Of a DNA stretch of 64,000 bases, positions 40,337 to 52,327 are shown in pieces (positions within the stretch are counted from its first letter, which is position 1; each line of letters starts with the position of its first letter). Both the position numbers and the translations under genes were made by a program. Source of the stretch: Bombyx mori (taxonomy: Eukaryota; Arthropoda; Insecta; Lepidoptera; Bombycidae); the NCBI RefSeq assembly GCF_030269925.1, contig NC_085121.1:17501-81500 (forward strand), written 5' to 3'. Under the pieces are notes generated by a model that saw nothing but the letters and a program-made list of their open reading frames with translations, was not told where the DNA came from and searched no databases.

Positions 40337-42490
40337 TTGCGCTTGTATAGTGTTTAAAGTAAGAAGTCTAAACACCGATTTATGTACTATAAAAATATGT
40401 GATTTAATTTCCTGGGTAACGATAGCGCGATTCAGCTTTTGCGTCAAGCGCATCTATCGGCGACAAATGGAATTATAAAATAGAAAATTATATCACATTA
40501 CAATGCGTTAGGCGTGCCATTTTCTATCGCTTAGTTGAAGAATTTTATTACTACTCCTACTACTCATTCACTGATTGGAGTGGCATTAAAAATAAACTAG
40601 CTAAACCGTTGATTCTGGGCGAATGAGAGCTAGAACTAGCATCCAAAGGCGTGTCTCTATCCCATGTAGCGCCCTCTAGTGAATTCATTGAATTCAATGA
40701 TTCATTGAAAGTTAGCCCACTGAGTTTCTCGCCGGATCTTACTTTAATATTAAATTATTATTGTCGATTTATAATTGCATAAGTTGATAAAAAATGCTAT
40801 GCAATAGCTTTACCGCGGCAGCCTCCGAGTGCCACACGTCTTTCTTCCAAAAGTAAGGGCGAAGGCATCACACGATACAAATCTGATATTTTATGTTTCT
40901 GTTATATGAAAAATAATATGGAACGAAAAATGATGTAAGGTGGGAGTTCATTTCTTTGAGACTGTTATCAATTATGATATAATTCAATAAAATGAGATAA
41001 GATAGAATGAAATAATGTCTCTTACATAAATAATGTAATGAAATGGTGGTTATTTACTGAGAGCTCACTGGACTTTTTGGAAAAACCTGACACTCCACGT
41101 CCAGCGACTTTGATTAATTTTCCTAGATTTGGAGGTTATCAATAATATCATAACAAAGCTGACATCTGTGTCGTACACAAAGTAAAAAAAAAAAAAAAAT
41201 ATTATTTTCAGAAAAGCCAATCATGGCGACGTGCGAGGATAAATAATGGATCATTTCATCAAAAATATTTGTAATTAAAGATATTTTTTCATTAAAAATA
41301 GGTTTTCTGTAATCAGTTAACCAATTTCTAGAGATACTTTAAACAAAAAAATATGGTTTAGTTTTTCTTCAATGACGTCTCGCAGAGAGCCGCAGTATTA
41401 TAGTTATTTAATCGATTATTAAAAGCAGAAATAAAAAGTCGCCATTTGTCAATTTGGTCCCAAACTGAAGTTTCAACGACGCGTCAAAATTATCTATCTT
41501 TATTGATCTTTTGGTCTCTAAGGAAAAGGATTGTAATCTCAGTACATTATTTTTAATTGAATTCTTTTGATACGGGACTGAATACGGACAGACAGGGGAG
41601 GGAGCGCGAGACGCCCTCTACGTGCCCGCGCTGCCCGGGGTAATTAGTGACGAGTGCAGTCTGCGCACTTAGCTGATGAGTCGGCACACTCTTCAGAAGA
41701 GAACGGCCTTCTTCGAAGCCACTGCTCTGTGAAGGTAATGTGTACCCGCTGCTGACGTCACGCGCTACAAGTTTTATCAACATTAGTGTATGTTCCTAGC
41801 TAGCTCCTAGTTCGCAATGCAATGAACATTTGTTAGCTCGTACGGGTATGTCAACGAGCCCTCACCTCCGTTCGGTTCAGCTGCGTATTTATTATCAGGA
41901 AATATTTTGCTAAATATTTTTGGTTAATTCACAAGGCTGTTAACAGATCCCTTGTAAATTACTATTTAAAAACAAAGTAACTTTTATCCGACATACAGTC
42001 CTATGAAAATAACAATTGAACGACTCTAGATCTCAATGGAAGAATAATCAGCCATCATGTTAGTCTCAGTTAATCTCAGCGAAATGAGTATGCCGCTAAC
42101 ATTTCATGTTAATTCATGTTATATGTAGATGATTTGTCCCAATTGATGATTTGTTCCAAGCATCAGTTTTTACGTTTACACGTAAATTTAAAAAAATAAA
42201 AATACCGTCCTAACTTCTTACTTTTTGGAATTTGATGGAAAAAATCCGTACCCTTTGTTGGGGTTCCCGACCTCAACGGAAATAAAAATTAAACTATTTT
42301 TGGATTATTCTCTTGTCCGTTCGACTGTCTGTCCGACCCCTATGACCTTTGCTCAGAAACAATTAGAGGTATAAAGTACAGAATGGCAGCAAATAACAAA
42401 GAGTCCACGGCAGAAGAAATTCGTACAAATCTCAAGATTCTCAGTGAACGCAGTCGAAGCACAGCCGGGTGTGTCACAGAGGCGGCGCGC
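40337..42490. other. Non-coding, AT-rich
   Basis: No gene found. A 23-bp scrap matching the L1Bm 3' region (CACTGAGTTTCTCGCCGGATCTT, ~40718) is embedded. Confidence 0.4.
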
Positions 42491-42690
42491 CACTACTCGC
42501 CACTACCCGCCACTACCCGCCACTACCCGCCACTACCCGCCACTACCCGCCACTACCCGCCACTACCCGCCACTACCCGCCACTACCCGCCACTACCCGC
42601 CACTACCCGCCACTACCCGCCACTACCCGCCACTACCCGCCACTACCCGCCACTACCCGCCACTACCCGCCACTACCCGCCACTACCCGC
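42491..42690. repeat. Minisatellite (CACTACCCGC)20
   Basis: Twenty tandem 10-bp units, all perfect except the first (one substitution). The unit has no stop in any + frame, which creates spurious ORFs. Confidence 0.97.
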
Positions 42691-43044
42691 CGACCGACGG
42701 ACCATGTGACGACGTGGCGGGAGGCGGGCTCCTACAGCACATGTAAGGGAATACTCGTACAATATTTGTGACTTTGACATAGAGTTTTGTGATTTACAAA
42801 CGTACATTGCCTCACGCAAGTGAGGCATCGACTGTTCCGTACAAAGTGTACGCGGAGACATTTATTTCGATTAAAGGAAGTTCAATTTGTCAATAATTTA
42901 CAAATTAAAAATAACTATTTTATAGCTGTACTTAGGCGTGGATTGGTATCCTTAAGAATCGACTTTATGTAAAGCTTCACGTACGACAGTTCGAGGGGTA
43001 GTCCAGGGTGCCAGTCGAGCTTAAGCTAAATAACTAAATTTTAG
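42691..43044. other. Non-coding, nothing recognised
   Basis: No ORF or repeat recognised. Confidence 0.4.
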
Positions 43045-43487
43045 AAGTCATCGTGGCCTAAAGGATAAGACGTCCGGTGCATTCGTTGTTGCGATGCACC
43101 GGTGTTCGAATCCCGCAGGTGGGTACCAATTTTTCTAATGAAATACGTACTTAGCAAATGTTCACGATTGACTTCCACGGTGAAGGAATAACATCGTGTG
43201 TAATAAAAATCAAACCCGCAAAATTATAATTTGCGTAATCACTGGTGGTAGGACCTCTTGTGAGTCCGCACGGGTAGGTACCACCGCCCTGCCTATTTCT
43301 GCCGTGAAGCAGTAATGCGTTTCGGTTTGAAGGGTGGGGTAGCCGTTGTGACTATACTGAGACCTTAGAGCTTATATCTCAAGGTGGCTGGCGCATTTAC
43401 GTTGTAGATGTCTATGGGCTCCAGTAACCACTTAACACCAGGTGGGCTGTGAGCTCGTCCACCCACCTAAGCAATAAAAAAAAAACT
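43045..43487 (+). mobile_element. Bm1 SINE, full length
   Basis: Complete: tRNA-like head with a B box (GGTGTTCGAATCC at ~43101), body (TTCGGTTTGAAGGGTGGGG) and AAGCAATAAAAAAAAAA tail. Well conserved. Confidence 0.92.
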
Positions 43488-45092
43488 TTTATTTTCATTA
43501 AATTCGTAAACGTTTTCACACAGCACCACGTGTGTGTGCCGTGGAAGCGCGTTGTATTGCACACCCCTGTGCCCGACAGCCGACTCCATCCGTGTCCGGC
43601 TCGTCAGATTGTTTCTAATGAAGTACACGTTGAACTTTGTACCGAATAGATCACTTGAAGAATTAACATAGTGCTCGACTAGTAATTTAGACTTGTTGTT
43701 TATTTAAACCATCAACTTCCAAACTATTGATGTAACACGTTAAATCAATTCTATTTTCACGTCGAAATATTTTAGAATCAAATAGCCATAGCGCTTTGTG
43801 TACTGATGTACGGACATGGCAAACATCCTAGTGACACAGTATTTTAACGAATCAATATGCAAAAATTTGAATAAAAGTGTGTACATGCTTTCGATATAAT
43901 ATTTGTGAGGGTAACTATTTGCTCTGTGAGTTCTCTCTCGGGGCTCTGTGTCTTGGCTGATGATCATTACGGACACTAAATGTCATCTCATTAATAACGC
44001 AATTATCTGGCAATGATAGGCTGCCGAGCGACTCGATTCAGACTGTCCAATGTCTTCAAAAGTTAATTGCAAAGCGCAAATATATTAACTCTCCTCAAAT
44101 GAAATGAAATTTGATGAATTTTATAACTTTTAAAGACATGCTTGATGCTGGTTCATCAGACAAAGTAACAGTATTAGCGGAAGTGCGGCTGTCTCTGCTG
44201 TAACGACTCGCAACGGATTCACTCTGACGTTATTAATGCCTCTCAGTGGCTTACATGTAAAAGTAAAGAAGTCCTTATTACGGGCAAGATGGATTTAGTC
44301 GATTTTTGTAACTGTATAGTATAAAAACTATCTGAAAATAATGTATTATGTAAATTTGAATTAAAATAGTTAACATTTGACTGGGTGACACGGCGCGTCT
44401 CGCACCACAAGCGGCAGCGGCAGCGGTGAGCGGGCCGTGTCGCTTGCTTGTCGCAGATACCCCCACAGTGTCGACTCCCGGCCGCCAGCCCTAGTGACCT
44501 GGCGGCTCGCCAGCGCGCGCGTCGTCAGGGCACAGATACACTTGTTATATTGCAGCTCTTGTCGTGATGTTAACTGCTATGGTACTAGGAAATAATGCGG
44601 ATACATCTAAATAAAAGTCATCGTGCTAATTTAGCGAGGAAGACAAATTACAAGCTTCTGTGTCTCAAAATGTCTCACCATTATTATACTTATACTTACA
44701 ATTATTATATTACACAATAATATTAATAAATAAATAAATAAATAAATTATAATATACACTTCTCTATCGTAAGTGAAACTACAAGGAATTACTAGATCTT
44801 TGACGATACATCGAAAGTAATAGTCCCCGTCATATCAGATCGAAATTGTTGATACTACTAGGCAATGCGTGAACTTGACTAGTAAAATATTCCAATAAAT
44901 GTACCTCATTTTAATTTTTCTTTGGAGACATAACGTCGTGTGTGCCGCACCGTTACAATCTCGTTAGCGGCGGCTAACGGCGGCTAACGGCGGCCACCGC
45001 GACCAGTCGGTGAGTGGACAGACTCGACTCGACTCCATTACACATTTCAAAACTAATGTAGCCCCGACCCGAGGACTAACAATAACTAGATA
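43488..45092. other. Non-coding, no gene seen
   Basis: Contains (AAAT)n near 44730 and a triplicated CGGCGGCTAACGG motif at 44965-44990. No convincing coding sequence. Confidence 0.4.
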
Positions 45093-46385
45093 TAATGGGG
45101 AAAAGTATATTCGCATTTTTTAAGAAAATTCTCAACATTTTTTAATATAGTTATATTTACATTTCACTAAAGTATGTAGGTACAATTTTGTTCGATAGCT
45201 TTTTGCCATCTTGTAGGTAGGGACACGATCCCAGTGCTATAGAAATTTTGGGGCTCCTGATCAAAATACCGCGATAATTGGTTTTGGCAGTCCTCTCGTG
45301 ATGTTAACCTGACACTGCCTAAAAAAATCTGAAGAGACCGAAACAGGTGCAAATCTGAAAGTGCAAGGTCAGGACTATATTAACTATTAATTATATTAAC
45401 ACCTCCTAGCCAAGCTCTCTTTAATTTTTGCTGAGTGGCTAAAGATGTGTGAGGTCTAGCGTTATCATGATGAAAAACCACACCCCTTCTGTTGATTAAT
45501 TCCAGCCGCTTTCTCTCAACTTCTTGCTTTGCTTGCTTGCTTGCTCATCAGTTGTTCGCAGTAGAGTTCAGAATCGATGGTCCTGTCTGGTGGTAACAGC
45601 TCATAATGAATAATGTCCTTCCAATCCCATCACACACAGCATCACCTTGTTGCGAGTTAACTCGGGTTTCGCCACAGTCTGTGAAGCCTGACCGGCCTTT
45701 GACCACGACCTTTTTCGCACGTTCTTGTCATACGTGATCCACTTTTCATCACCAGTTATCAGCTTCTATAAAAATGGTTCGGTTTCATTACGTCGTAATA
45801 AAGAATCACAAATGAGTACACGGTTCATTGGGTTTCTTTCAGTGAGCTCGTGAAGTACCCAAATATCGAGCTTTATTGTGTATCCAGTTTTTTTCAAATG
45901 CGCCAAACCTATTTTGTGGTCAGTTCCCAGTTCTTTAGCTACGTTTTAACTACTAATATGCCGATCTTGCTCCGCTATTTCAAAAATGGCATCCATTTTA
46001 TCCGCAATACGGCGACCAGAGCGACGTGCATCTTTGACATCAAAATTTCCGGATTGAAAACGCTTAAACCAAATTTGTGCTATTCTCACAGACACTGCAC
46101 TAGGTCCATAAACATCGCAAATTTTTTTTGCGGCTTGCGTTGCATTTTTACCTTTTTTGTAGAAAAATTTGAAAATGTATCGAATTTCTTCATTAGATTC
46201 ACTCAACTTGACAGTACGAAAATTATATCAAAACCACACATTTTACTAATTTGAATTTGGAATTATCTTTTTTAAAATTTAAAATTTTAATGATACCAAA
46301 CCCAGCCAAATACAAATAGTATAGCCAAAGAGATTTTGTTACAAGTTCATACATACAATAACGCGAAAAGACTTTTTCCCCAACC
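45093..46385 (-). mobile_element. Mariner element, degenerate, with both ends
   Basis: Ends share TGGGGAAAA and a TTCGC motif in inverted orientation (45093-45120 and 46361-46385) next to TA on each side. 1293 bp is the usual mariner size. The minus strand encodes a broken transposase. Confidence 0.82.
45550..46206 (-). pseudogene. Mariner transposase pseudogene
   Basis: The N-terminal DNA-binding part (MSESNEEIRYIFKFFYKKGK, KNATQAAKKICDVYG, RFQSGNFDVKD) is open at 45946-46206. Further on, the minus strand encodes ITGDEKWITYD with the first catalytic Asp, in another frame. Frame breaks and a CTTG microsatellite near 45530 mark decay. N-terminal wording fits the mariner group proper, distinct from the element at 28849. 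Confidence 0.78.
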
Positions 46386-46387
46386 TA

Positions 46388-46744
46388 TTTTAAGCATTGC
46401 GCGTGTGGCGATATATTTGCTGTTTAGGTTTATTTTAAAATAAGTTGTCATCTTCCGCGTTATCTAAACATAGCTTACAGAGAACTGAAAATGAATGCCC
46501 AGTTCTGTTCCCGTGAACTCATTCACGAGAGGCACGCACGTCTCGTGTGAGAACAGGCACGTGACGCCAACAGGTACACTAGGTAGGCCTCAGGTCCGTA
46601 ACCTAAGAGCTACGTGGTATATTTAGGTGCACAGGTATCGGCATCGGTTAAGTACATAATATAATAAACTATGAAGCTACCGTTTTACAATACTGGCCGT
46701 TTGAAGTGTAATGTATGTTTGGCTGGAAATACAGTGTCAATTAT
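46388..46744. other. Non-coding, nothing recognised
   Basis: Short unique-looking stretch between mariner pieces. Confidence 0.35.
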
Positions 46745-46915
46745 AATGCGCTGCTCTTGCACCACCTCGCTTGACCTCGCACAACAAACAGTCTCTGAGC
46801 TACAAGAGTTTTGCGACATCCACCGTACTTAGCGGACCTTGCATTAATAGACTTCTACTTTTTCCAAAGCTTGAAAAATTCATGGCAGGATAAAACTTCA
46901 GTACCTGAAAGGCAG
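46745..46915 (+). mobile_element. Mariner transposase C-terminal fragment
   Basis: The + strand encodes LAQQTVSELQEF and then, after a frame break, PPYLADLALIDFYFF. This is recognisable as the region around the third catalytic Asp of a mariner transposase. It is separate from, and opposite to, the element at 45093-46385. Confidence 0.55.
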
Positions 46916-46921
46916 TACATA

Positions 46922-47136
46922 TTTTTTTTATTGCTCTTGTAGGCAGACGAGCATACGGCCCACCTGATGGTGAGTGGTTACCGTCGCCCATGGACTTCAG
47001 CAATGCCAGGGGCACAGCCAAGCCGCTGCCTACCGAAAAAATGCCTTTGAAGAGTTAATTGGCTCCCGCGCACCTAACTTCTTCAAGACAGGTAGTGAAT
47101 ACCACCACTGCGCTGGCAGGATGCATCTGTACAATG
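46922..47136 (-). mobile_element. Lepidopteran SINE/RTE-like tail
   Basis: Starts with a T-run and ATTGCTCTTG, followed by TAGGCAGACGAGCATACGG and CCATGGACTTCAGCAATGCC. These phrases are common in moth repeats. It abuts the L1Bm target site. Confidence 0.6.
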
Positions 47137-47142
47137 GATGCA

Positions 47143-47177
<35 letters not shown>

Positions 47178-47402
47178 ATTGAAAATTTACTGGTGGCCCG
47201 AAGGCCTTTCCAGTTTCACCAGGGCAGGTGGGCGAGCAAAGGCTCAGCCAAGAGGGGCGGGATTTGCTAACAACTGCCCGAGCGCCTCCGAAGGAGACCT
47301 AACAACTCAAGAGCAATTGCTTCGCGAATGAATCTACTACCGGATCGGAATCGCGACCCGCTGAGAAGATCCGGCGAGAAACTCAGCGGGCTGATGCATG
47401 GG

Positions 47403-50285
47403 TTAGGTTGCACGTCGACCTCTTTGTCGAGTTCGACGAGTACGGTTACCGGGGTCCCTAAGCCTGCCCCTAGTATTAGAGCTGAAGGCATCTAATGCAA
47501 AGGTTATTGGATCTGATGGATCCGTAAGGACGTGTCTAGGGCGTCGACGGTGACTGGCTCCTGCATGATCAGGATTCGGGGAGTAGTCAGCGGCGGCAAC
47601 GATAAGGCGATTATCATGACGCATAGCCTTATCGAAGTATCGTTCCGACGCTGACTTCATGTATTTCCGAATTGATTCGAGGCCCAGGTCATCGTGTAGG
47701 TCAACGTTCCTCACGAACCACGGAGCCCCGACAGATAACCTGCAAAAGCGGGATTGTAGGGATTGAAGGGTGTCTATGTGTGTGCGGGCCGCGTGAGCGA
47801 ACACCACACTCGCGTAAGTCATGACGGGCCTTATGCAAGTTTTGTAAAGTGTCACCTTGTTCCGAAGGGACATTTTACTCCGCTTACAGATCATGGGGTA
47901 GAGTCTACCGAGAATAAACGCGGCACGGTCACGGACTGATTTTATATGCGGGCGGAATGTCATCGATGCATCCAGGGTAACGCCCAGGTACTTGACCTTC
48001 CTGGCCCAGGGTATCGTTTGTCTAAAGAGAGTAATCGGGGGTGTGAGATTCCTCCTCCTAATCCGGGAGGAAATCCGTGTGGAGCTTCCCCTCTGAAATA
48101 GCACCGCAGTACTTTTCGCTGGGTTGATGTCTATGCGCCATTTTTGGAACCACTGTCCTAGGGCTAGGGCTGCGCTCTGAAGCTTCTTCGCGATTAGGGA
48201 CTTGTTTCTACTGGAATAGTAAACAGTCGTGTCGTCGGCGAATAAAGCTAAATGGGTCGGCGGCGACCGGGGAATGTCGTTAACGAATAAGCTAAATAGG
48301 AGGGGTGAGAGGACAGAGCCTTGCGGGACTCCAGCTGTGAGAGTTCGTGGGGAGGAGCGGGTTCCCTCGACTCGATATCGAAAAGAGCGGTTCGACAAGA
48401 AGTCCCGTATGATGAGCACGAGACTATCCGGCACGCCCATGTTGAATAGTTTGAAAATCAAACCGTTGTGCCAGACTTTGTCGAACGCTTTTGCGACGTC
48501 GAAGAAGAGAGCTCCCGTGTATAACGGTTTTGGTCGATTAAGCCCCACAAGAATGTGCTCCGTGAGGCGGTGCACCTGTTGAACGCATGAGTGATTTGTA
48601 CGGAATCCGAATTGTTCATCGATGAGAATGCCCTTGGACGAGACGAAGTCTCTGAGGCGTTTGTAGAGCAGACGCTCATACAGTTTGCCTAGAGACATGA
48701 GGAGGCTAATCGGGCGGTAGCTCGTCGGATGATTTTTTGGTTTACCGGGTTTATGTATACCGATAACGTCCGCTTCTTTCCACACCGCGGGAAAGATACA
48801 GTTCGCCATAGCGGCATTGAAAATAGATGCCAACATCACGATGAGTTGGACGGGTAGAAGTTTAATAACGCGGTTAGATATACCGTCGGAACCGGGAGCC
48901 TTGCGAGGACGTAGGTCTTTGATCAAGTCTTTAACTTCCATCGGGGTGACGGGTGGTAACGCATCCGAGGGTGGCAAGGAGGCTCTGCGTTCTACCTCAC
49001 TGTCTACTAATTCTACATGAACAGGGTCCACGGATTGAGTGCTGGGCGTGCACTGGGTTTGCAATGTATCGGCCAGCAGCTCTGCTTTTTCATCATCATC
49101 GAACGCCGCGAGTCGGCCTGAGGGGCCTACGAGGGGGGGCATAGTTACTACCGTATCCGATTTGAGAGTACGAGCTAAGCGGTAGTAAGACCTTTGGGAG
49201 GGCGCGAGTCTTTCTAAGAAATCAGACCATCTGGCATCTCGGACTTCGGCGATGCGAGACTTTACGTCGCGTTGTAGGGCACGCATTCGAATACGATTTT
49301 CCGCGGTAGGATACCTGTCGTAGGCGCGTATCGAGGCGTTCTTAGCTCTAAGGAGCTCCCTAATATCATCGGACAATTTGAAGCGGTGAAGGAAGTCCTC
49401 CGCTACAACTTGTTTCGATGATCTATCTAATGTCGAGGTGATGTGTGACGTTAAGATGTCTATGGCTTCAGCGGTATCCTGAGGAGACGGTGTAGAGTCC
49501 GGGTTAAACGGGAGTGATGGTGGATCAGATTCAGCCAGGCTGATGCCCAGCGTGTGCCAATCCACCACAGTCCTCGTGACGGGAACGGAATCAGGAGCGC
49601 GACCGAGCTTCATAACGACGGGACGATGGTCTGAATCTAACTCTGAAACTACTTCGATCGAGTGTAACCGCAGAGTTACGTTTTTTAATAACGCTATGTC
49701 GAGTATATCCGGGCGATGCGCGATATTTAGCGGGTAGTGAGTCGGTGTTAGCGGAGCGACGATATCGAAGGCGAGATCATCGACTAACGCGTCAAGCCGC
49801 CTGCCATTCGGGGTTGTGGTGTGTGAGTTCCACCTGACGTGTTTACAATTTAGGTCGCCCGCCAGAATAACAGAGCTTCCCATGCCGAGCAGCGCCTCGA
49901 TATCACTGCTTAGAACGATCTTATCCGGTGGAAGATAAACGGACGCGATAACGATCGGCGCGTGTCCAGTCAGTGAGATTCGGCATACTGATGCTTCGAT
50001 GTTATAAAGCGCGGGGGGGTCGAGTGGGACGCAGTGCAGGGCTCGTCTATAGTAAATGACGGTACCACCACCACGAGCAGTGAGCCTGTCGTTCCTAACC
50101 ATGCTATAGTTCGCGATTTTAGGGTCGCGGCGCGCGGGCTTAAGCAGGGTCTCCTGCACCAAAAAGATGTCAATTTGATGGTCACGCAAAAAATCACAAA
50201 CCTGATCACGTTGATTTGCGAGACCGTAAGCGTTAAAAAATCCTATCGTTACGGATAGGGGCTTTATTCTACTTATGTACGCCAT
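47403..50285 (-). CDS. L1Bm ORF2: endonuclease-RT
   Basis: 960 residues. APE-type endonuclease about 1-230 (NAYGLANQRDQVCDF, VQETLL, AGDLNCKHVRWNS, and SDHRPVV). RT about 450-760 with LRPRKAPGSDGISNRV, SYRPISLLMSLGKLYERLL, AGVPQGSVLSPLLFS and catalytic FADDTTVYY; then GVTLDASMTFRPHIKS in the thumb. No RNase H, as in jockey-clade LINEs. Fully open. The C-terminal ~100 codons are repeated at 63629-64000 and in fragments at 31051 and 36100. Confidence 0.9.
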   Translation of the reverse strand: MAYISRIKPLSVTIGFFNAYGLANQRDQVCDFLRDHQIDIFLVQETLLKPARRDPKIANYSMVRNDRLTARGGGTVIYYRRALHCVPLDPPALYNIEASVCRISLTGHAPIVIASVYLPPDKIVLSSDIEALLGMGSSVILAGDLNCKHVRWNSHTTTPNGRRLDALVDDLAFDIVAPLTPTHYPLNIAHRPDILDIALLKNVTLRLHSIEVVSELDSDHRPVVMKLGRAPDSVPVTRTVVDWHTLGISLAESDPPSLPFNPDSTPSPQDTAEAIDILTSHITSTLDRSSKQVVAEDFLHRFKLSDDIRELLRAKNASIRAYDRYPTAENRIRMRALQRDVKSRIAEVRDARWSDFLERLAPSQRSYYRLARTLKSDTVVTMPPLVGPSGRLAAFDDDEKAELLADTLQTQCTPSTQSVDPVHVELVDSEVERRASLPPSDALPPVTPMEVKDLIKDLRPRKAPGSDGISNRVIKLLPVQLIVMLASIFNAAMANCIFPAVWKEADVIGIHKPGKPKNHPTSYRPISLLMSLGKLYERLLYKRLRDFVSSKGILIDEQFGFRTNHSCVQQVHRLTEHILVGLNRPKPLYTGALFFDVAKAFDKVWHNGLIFKLFNMGVPDSLVLIIRDFLSNRSFRYRVEGTRSSPRTLTAGVPQGSVLSPLLFSLFVNDIPRSPPTHLALFADDTTVYYSSRNKSLIAKKLQSAALALGQWFQKWRIDINPAKSTAVLFQRGSSTRISSRIRRRNLTPPITLFRQTIPWARKVKYLGVTLDASMTFRPHIKSVRDRAAFILGRLYPMICKRSKMSLRNKVTLYKTCIRPVMTYASVVFAHAARTHIDTLQSLQSRFCRLSVGAPWFVRNVDLHDDLGLESIRKYMKSASERYFDKAMRHDNRLIVAAADYSPNPDHAGASHRRRPRHVLTDPSDPITFALDAFSSNTRGRLRDPGNRTRRTRQRGRRAT

Positions 50286-50288
50286 TGA

Positions 50289-51926
50289 TTACCGGCGGAG
50301 TGAGGGGAGGACGTACGTATTTAACGACGCGTATACGTCAGCGTATTCTTGCACAACGGCGATGAAGTGTTGTGCAGTGGAGGCGGCGCGAATGGCGTCA
50401 CCCAAAGCATTAACACGCTCAAAGTTGATCGACTGAAAAAAGTCGATCGCTAGAGCGAGATTGTCGGACGCGGTCGGAGTGCTGGTCACGGGGGAGGGAC
50501 GTATCGCGGGGGCGGGACGAATCGCGGGGGAGGAAGTTACAGCCGTGTTCGTGTACGGCAACGGTTTAGCCCAGGCCGAGCCGCTGGGCACCGGCGCCGG
50601 CACGAAGGCAGGCTTAGCCTTCGGCACAGAGGGTGCCGTGGCTTTGATGTCAGGGTCGGAAGCTCGGAGGCGGTTTTGGCGCGCGACGCGACGATTTATT
50701 TTAGGGGCTCGGGGGCATCCACGGTAATTCGCGGGGTGACCCTGTGTTCGGCACAGGACGCAGCTAGGTGGTTCCGTCGCGGTTTTTTGATCGCGAATGC
50801 ATAGGGCCGTGGCGTGATCGTCCAAGCACTTGACGCATCGAGGACGCGCGTGACAATTACGGGAAGAATGCCCGTACAACTGACAATTGTGGCACTGGCT
50901 CGGAGTGCCTTTTTTATGAGGGGTTTCCACGGTGATTCCGGAAAGCCTACAGACCGTTCGAACGTTAAAGATTTGCTTACCCTCGGGGGTAGACTGGAGG
51001 GCGACGAGAACCATATTGTATGGCTCCCTCCCGCGTCCTGTGTGCATGCGGTGCACGAAGTTTACGGGTAGGCCTTGTTCGAGTAGGTCGGCCTTTACGA
51101 GCTCGGCATCTAACTCCTTGGGGATGCCACGTATGACTGCACGGAGCTCACGCTCCTCCTGGAGCGTATACGTATGATAACTTATACGCTCCTTTCGGAG
51201 GTAGCTTGAGAGGGCCCTATGGTCGTCGGGTGTTGCTACTTTTATCTGTATCCCGTTCGCGAGGTTACGGGCACTGACAAAATTTATGTTCTTGGCCTTA
51301 AGGGCCAGGGAGACACGGTCCCAAGCAGCCTTCTCTTGAAGAATCAACGGAGGAGGGGCCTGATTTCTCGTTTGTGCCACCGGGCGCGGCGACGGCGTGG
51401 CACGGGGACAGGGAGCGACGGGGGTCGGAGGGCGGGGGCGCGACGCGTTCGCGGCTTTGCTTATTTTAGCGGCCGCGGAAGCTCGGGACTCCGCGGCGCG
51501 CTTCTTACCCTTTTGCACGAGGGTGAATCCATCTGTTAATGAGGCGGGAACGAGGTCAACCTCCATATCCGAGTCAGAGTCGGAGGACGAGGAGGAAGGC
51601 GCGGGAGCGGCGGACGCGACGGAAGCCGCAGATGATCGCTGAGGTAGAATGGAAGCTGCCGCGGTAGACGCGGGAGTTTTCCGCGACAGTATGGGGGACA
51701 CGGGTGTGCTGGGCGCGACGGAGGCTGCGGTGTACGGCGCGGGAGTTTTGCGCGCGCTTGCAGGGGACGCGGGAATGGCAGGCGTGGCGGAAACGACGGG
51801 CGCGGCGGGCACGGCAGAACAGTTCACGGCGCGTTTAGCTTTGTAAGCTAAAAATTCTGATTCGAGGGCCGGGTATTTCTCGCTTAAGAATTCCGCGAGC
51901 AGTGTGTTGGTTGGAGAAAACTCCAT
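50289..51926 (-). CDS. L1Bm ORF1 (Gag-like)
   Basis: 545 residues from the Met at 51926 (MEFSPTNTLLAEFLSEKYP). An upstream in-frame Met exists at 52121, but the codons between look like 5' UTR. An Ala/Pro/Ser-rich, low-complexity region (~45-190) precedes an RNA-binding region. Zinc knuckles follow: CHNCQLYGHSSRNC, CVKCLDDHATALC, and CVLCRTQGHPANYRGC. The protein should bind element RNA. ORF1 stops TAA, one codon (TCA) before the ORF2 ATG in the same frame. Confidence 0.88.
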   Translation of the reverse strand: MEFSPTNTLLAEFLSEKYPALESEFLAYKAKRAVNCSAVPAAPVVSATPAIPASPASARKTPAPYTAASVAPSTPVSPILSRKTPASTAAASILPQRSSAASVASAAPAPSSSSSDSDSDMEVDLVPASLTDGFTLVQKGKKRAAESRASAAAKISKAANASRPRPPTPVAPCPRATPSPRPVAQTRNQAPPPLILQEKAAWDRVSLALKAKNINFVSARNLANGIQIKVATPDDHRALSSYLRKERISYHTYTLQEERELRAVIRGIPKELDAELVKADLLEQGLPVNFVHRMHTGRGREPYNMVLVALQSTPEGKQIFNVRTVCRLSGITVETPHKKGTPSQCHNCQLYGHSSRNCHARPRCVKCLDDHATALCIRDQKTATEPPSCVLCRTQGHPANYRGCPRAPKINRRVARQNRLRASDPDIKATAPSVPKAKPAFVPAPVPSGSAWAKPLPYTNTAVTSSPAIRPAPAIRPSPVTSTPTASDNLALAIDFFQSINFERVNALGDAIRAASTAQHFIAVVQEYADVYASLNTYVLPSLRR

Positions 51927-52327
51927 TTCTTCGGACTGCCCAGGGGGGGCTGCCCCGGGACTTAAACACGCGCTCGCCTTGCGGCGAGGCCCCTTTGTCG
52001 GTAACACTAAATTGGCCGAAGCGATTCTAGGAATTTTAGAAATTTTAGTGAATAGAATAAATAGAATAGAATTAGAGTGAATAGAACACCTGCACAGTTC
52101 CCGGGCGGCAATGCCTTGCAATTAGGCGCAGGTACAAATTCCGAGAAACACTTGGGCCACAGATGTGCCACGAACAATAATCTATTATCACCGGTAATCA
52201 CTTCCGACAAAACACTTGGACGCCAGATGTGCCACGAACCGAGGTCGGGCAATCGAACGAACAATGAGCACGTCCACGCGCGTCGGTTGCTCAAATCGGA
52301 ATGCATACTTTCCTTGATGCATACTTT

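Larger units (their letters stand above)
47149..52315 (-). mobile_element. L1Bm (BMC1) LINE, full length and open
   Basis: 5.17 kb with a 12-bp target duplication GATGCATACTTT (47137-47148 and 52316-52327), a poly(A) tail (T-run from 47149), and both ORFs intact. A jockey-clade LINE. The only complete non-LTR element in the window without visible damage, so possibly active. Confidence 0.93.

Noticed and set aside
42383..42771. Three overlapping ~100-codon ORFs encoding ATTRHYPPLP-type repeats
   Set aside because: They are produced by a 10-bp minisatellite without stops in any frame; no start context, splice or domain support.
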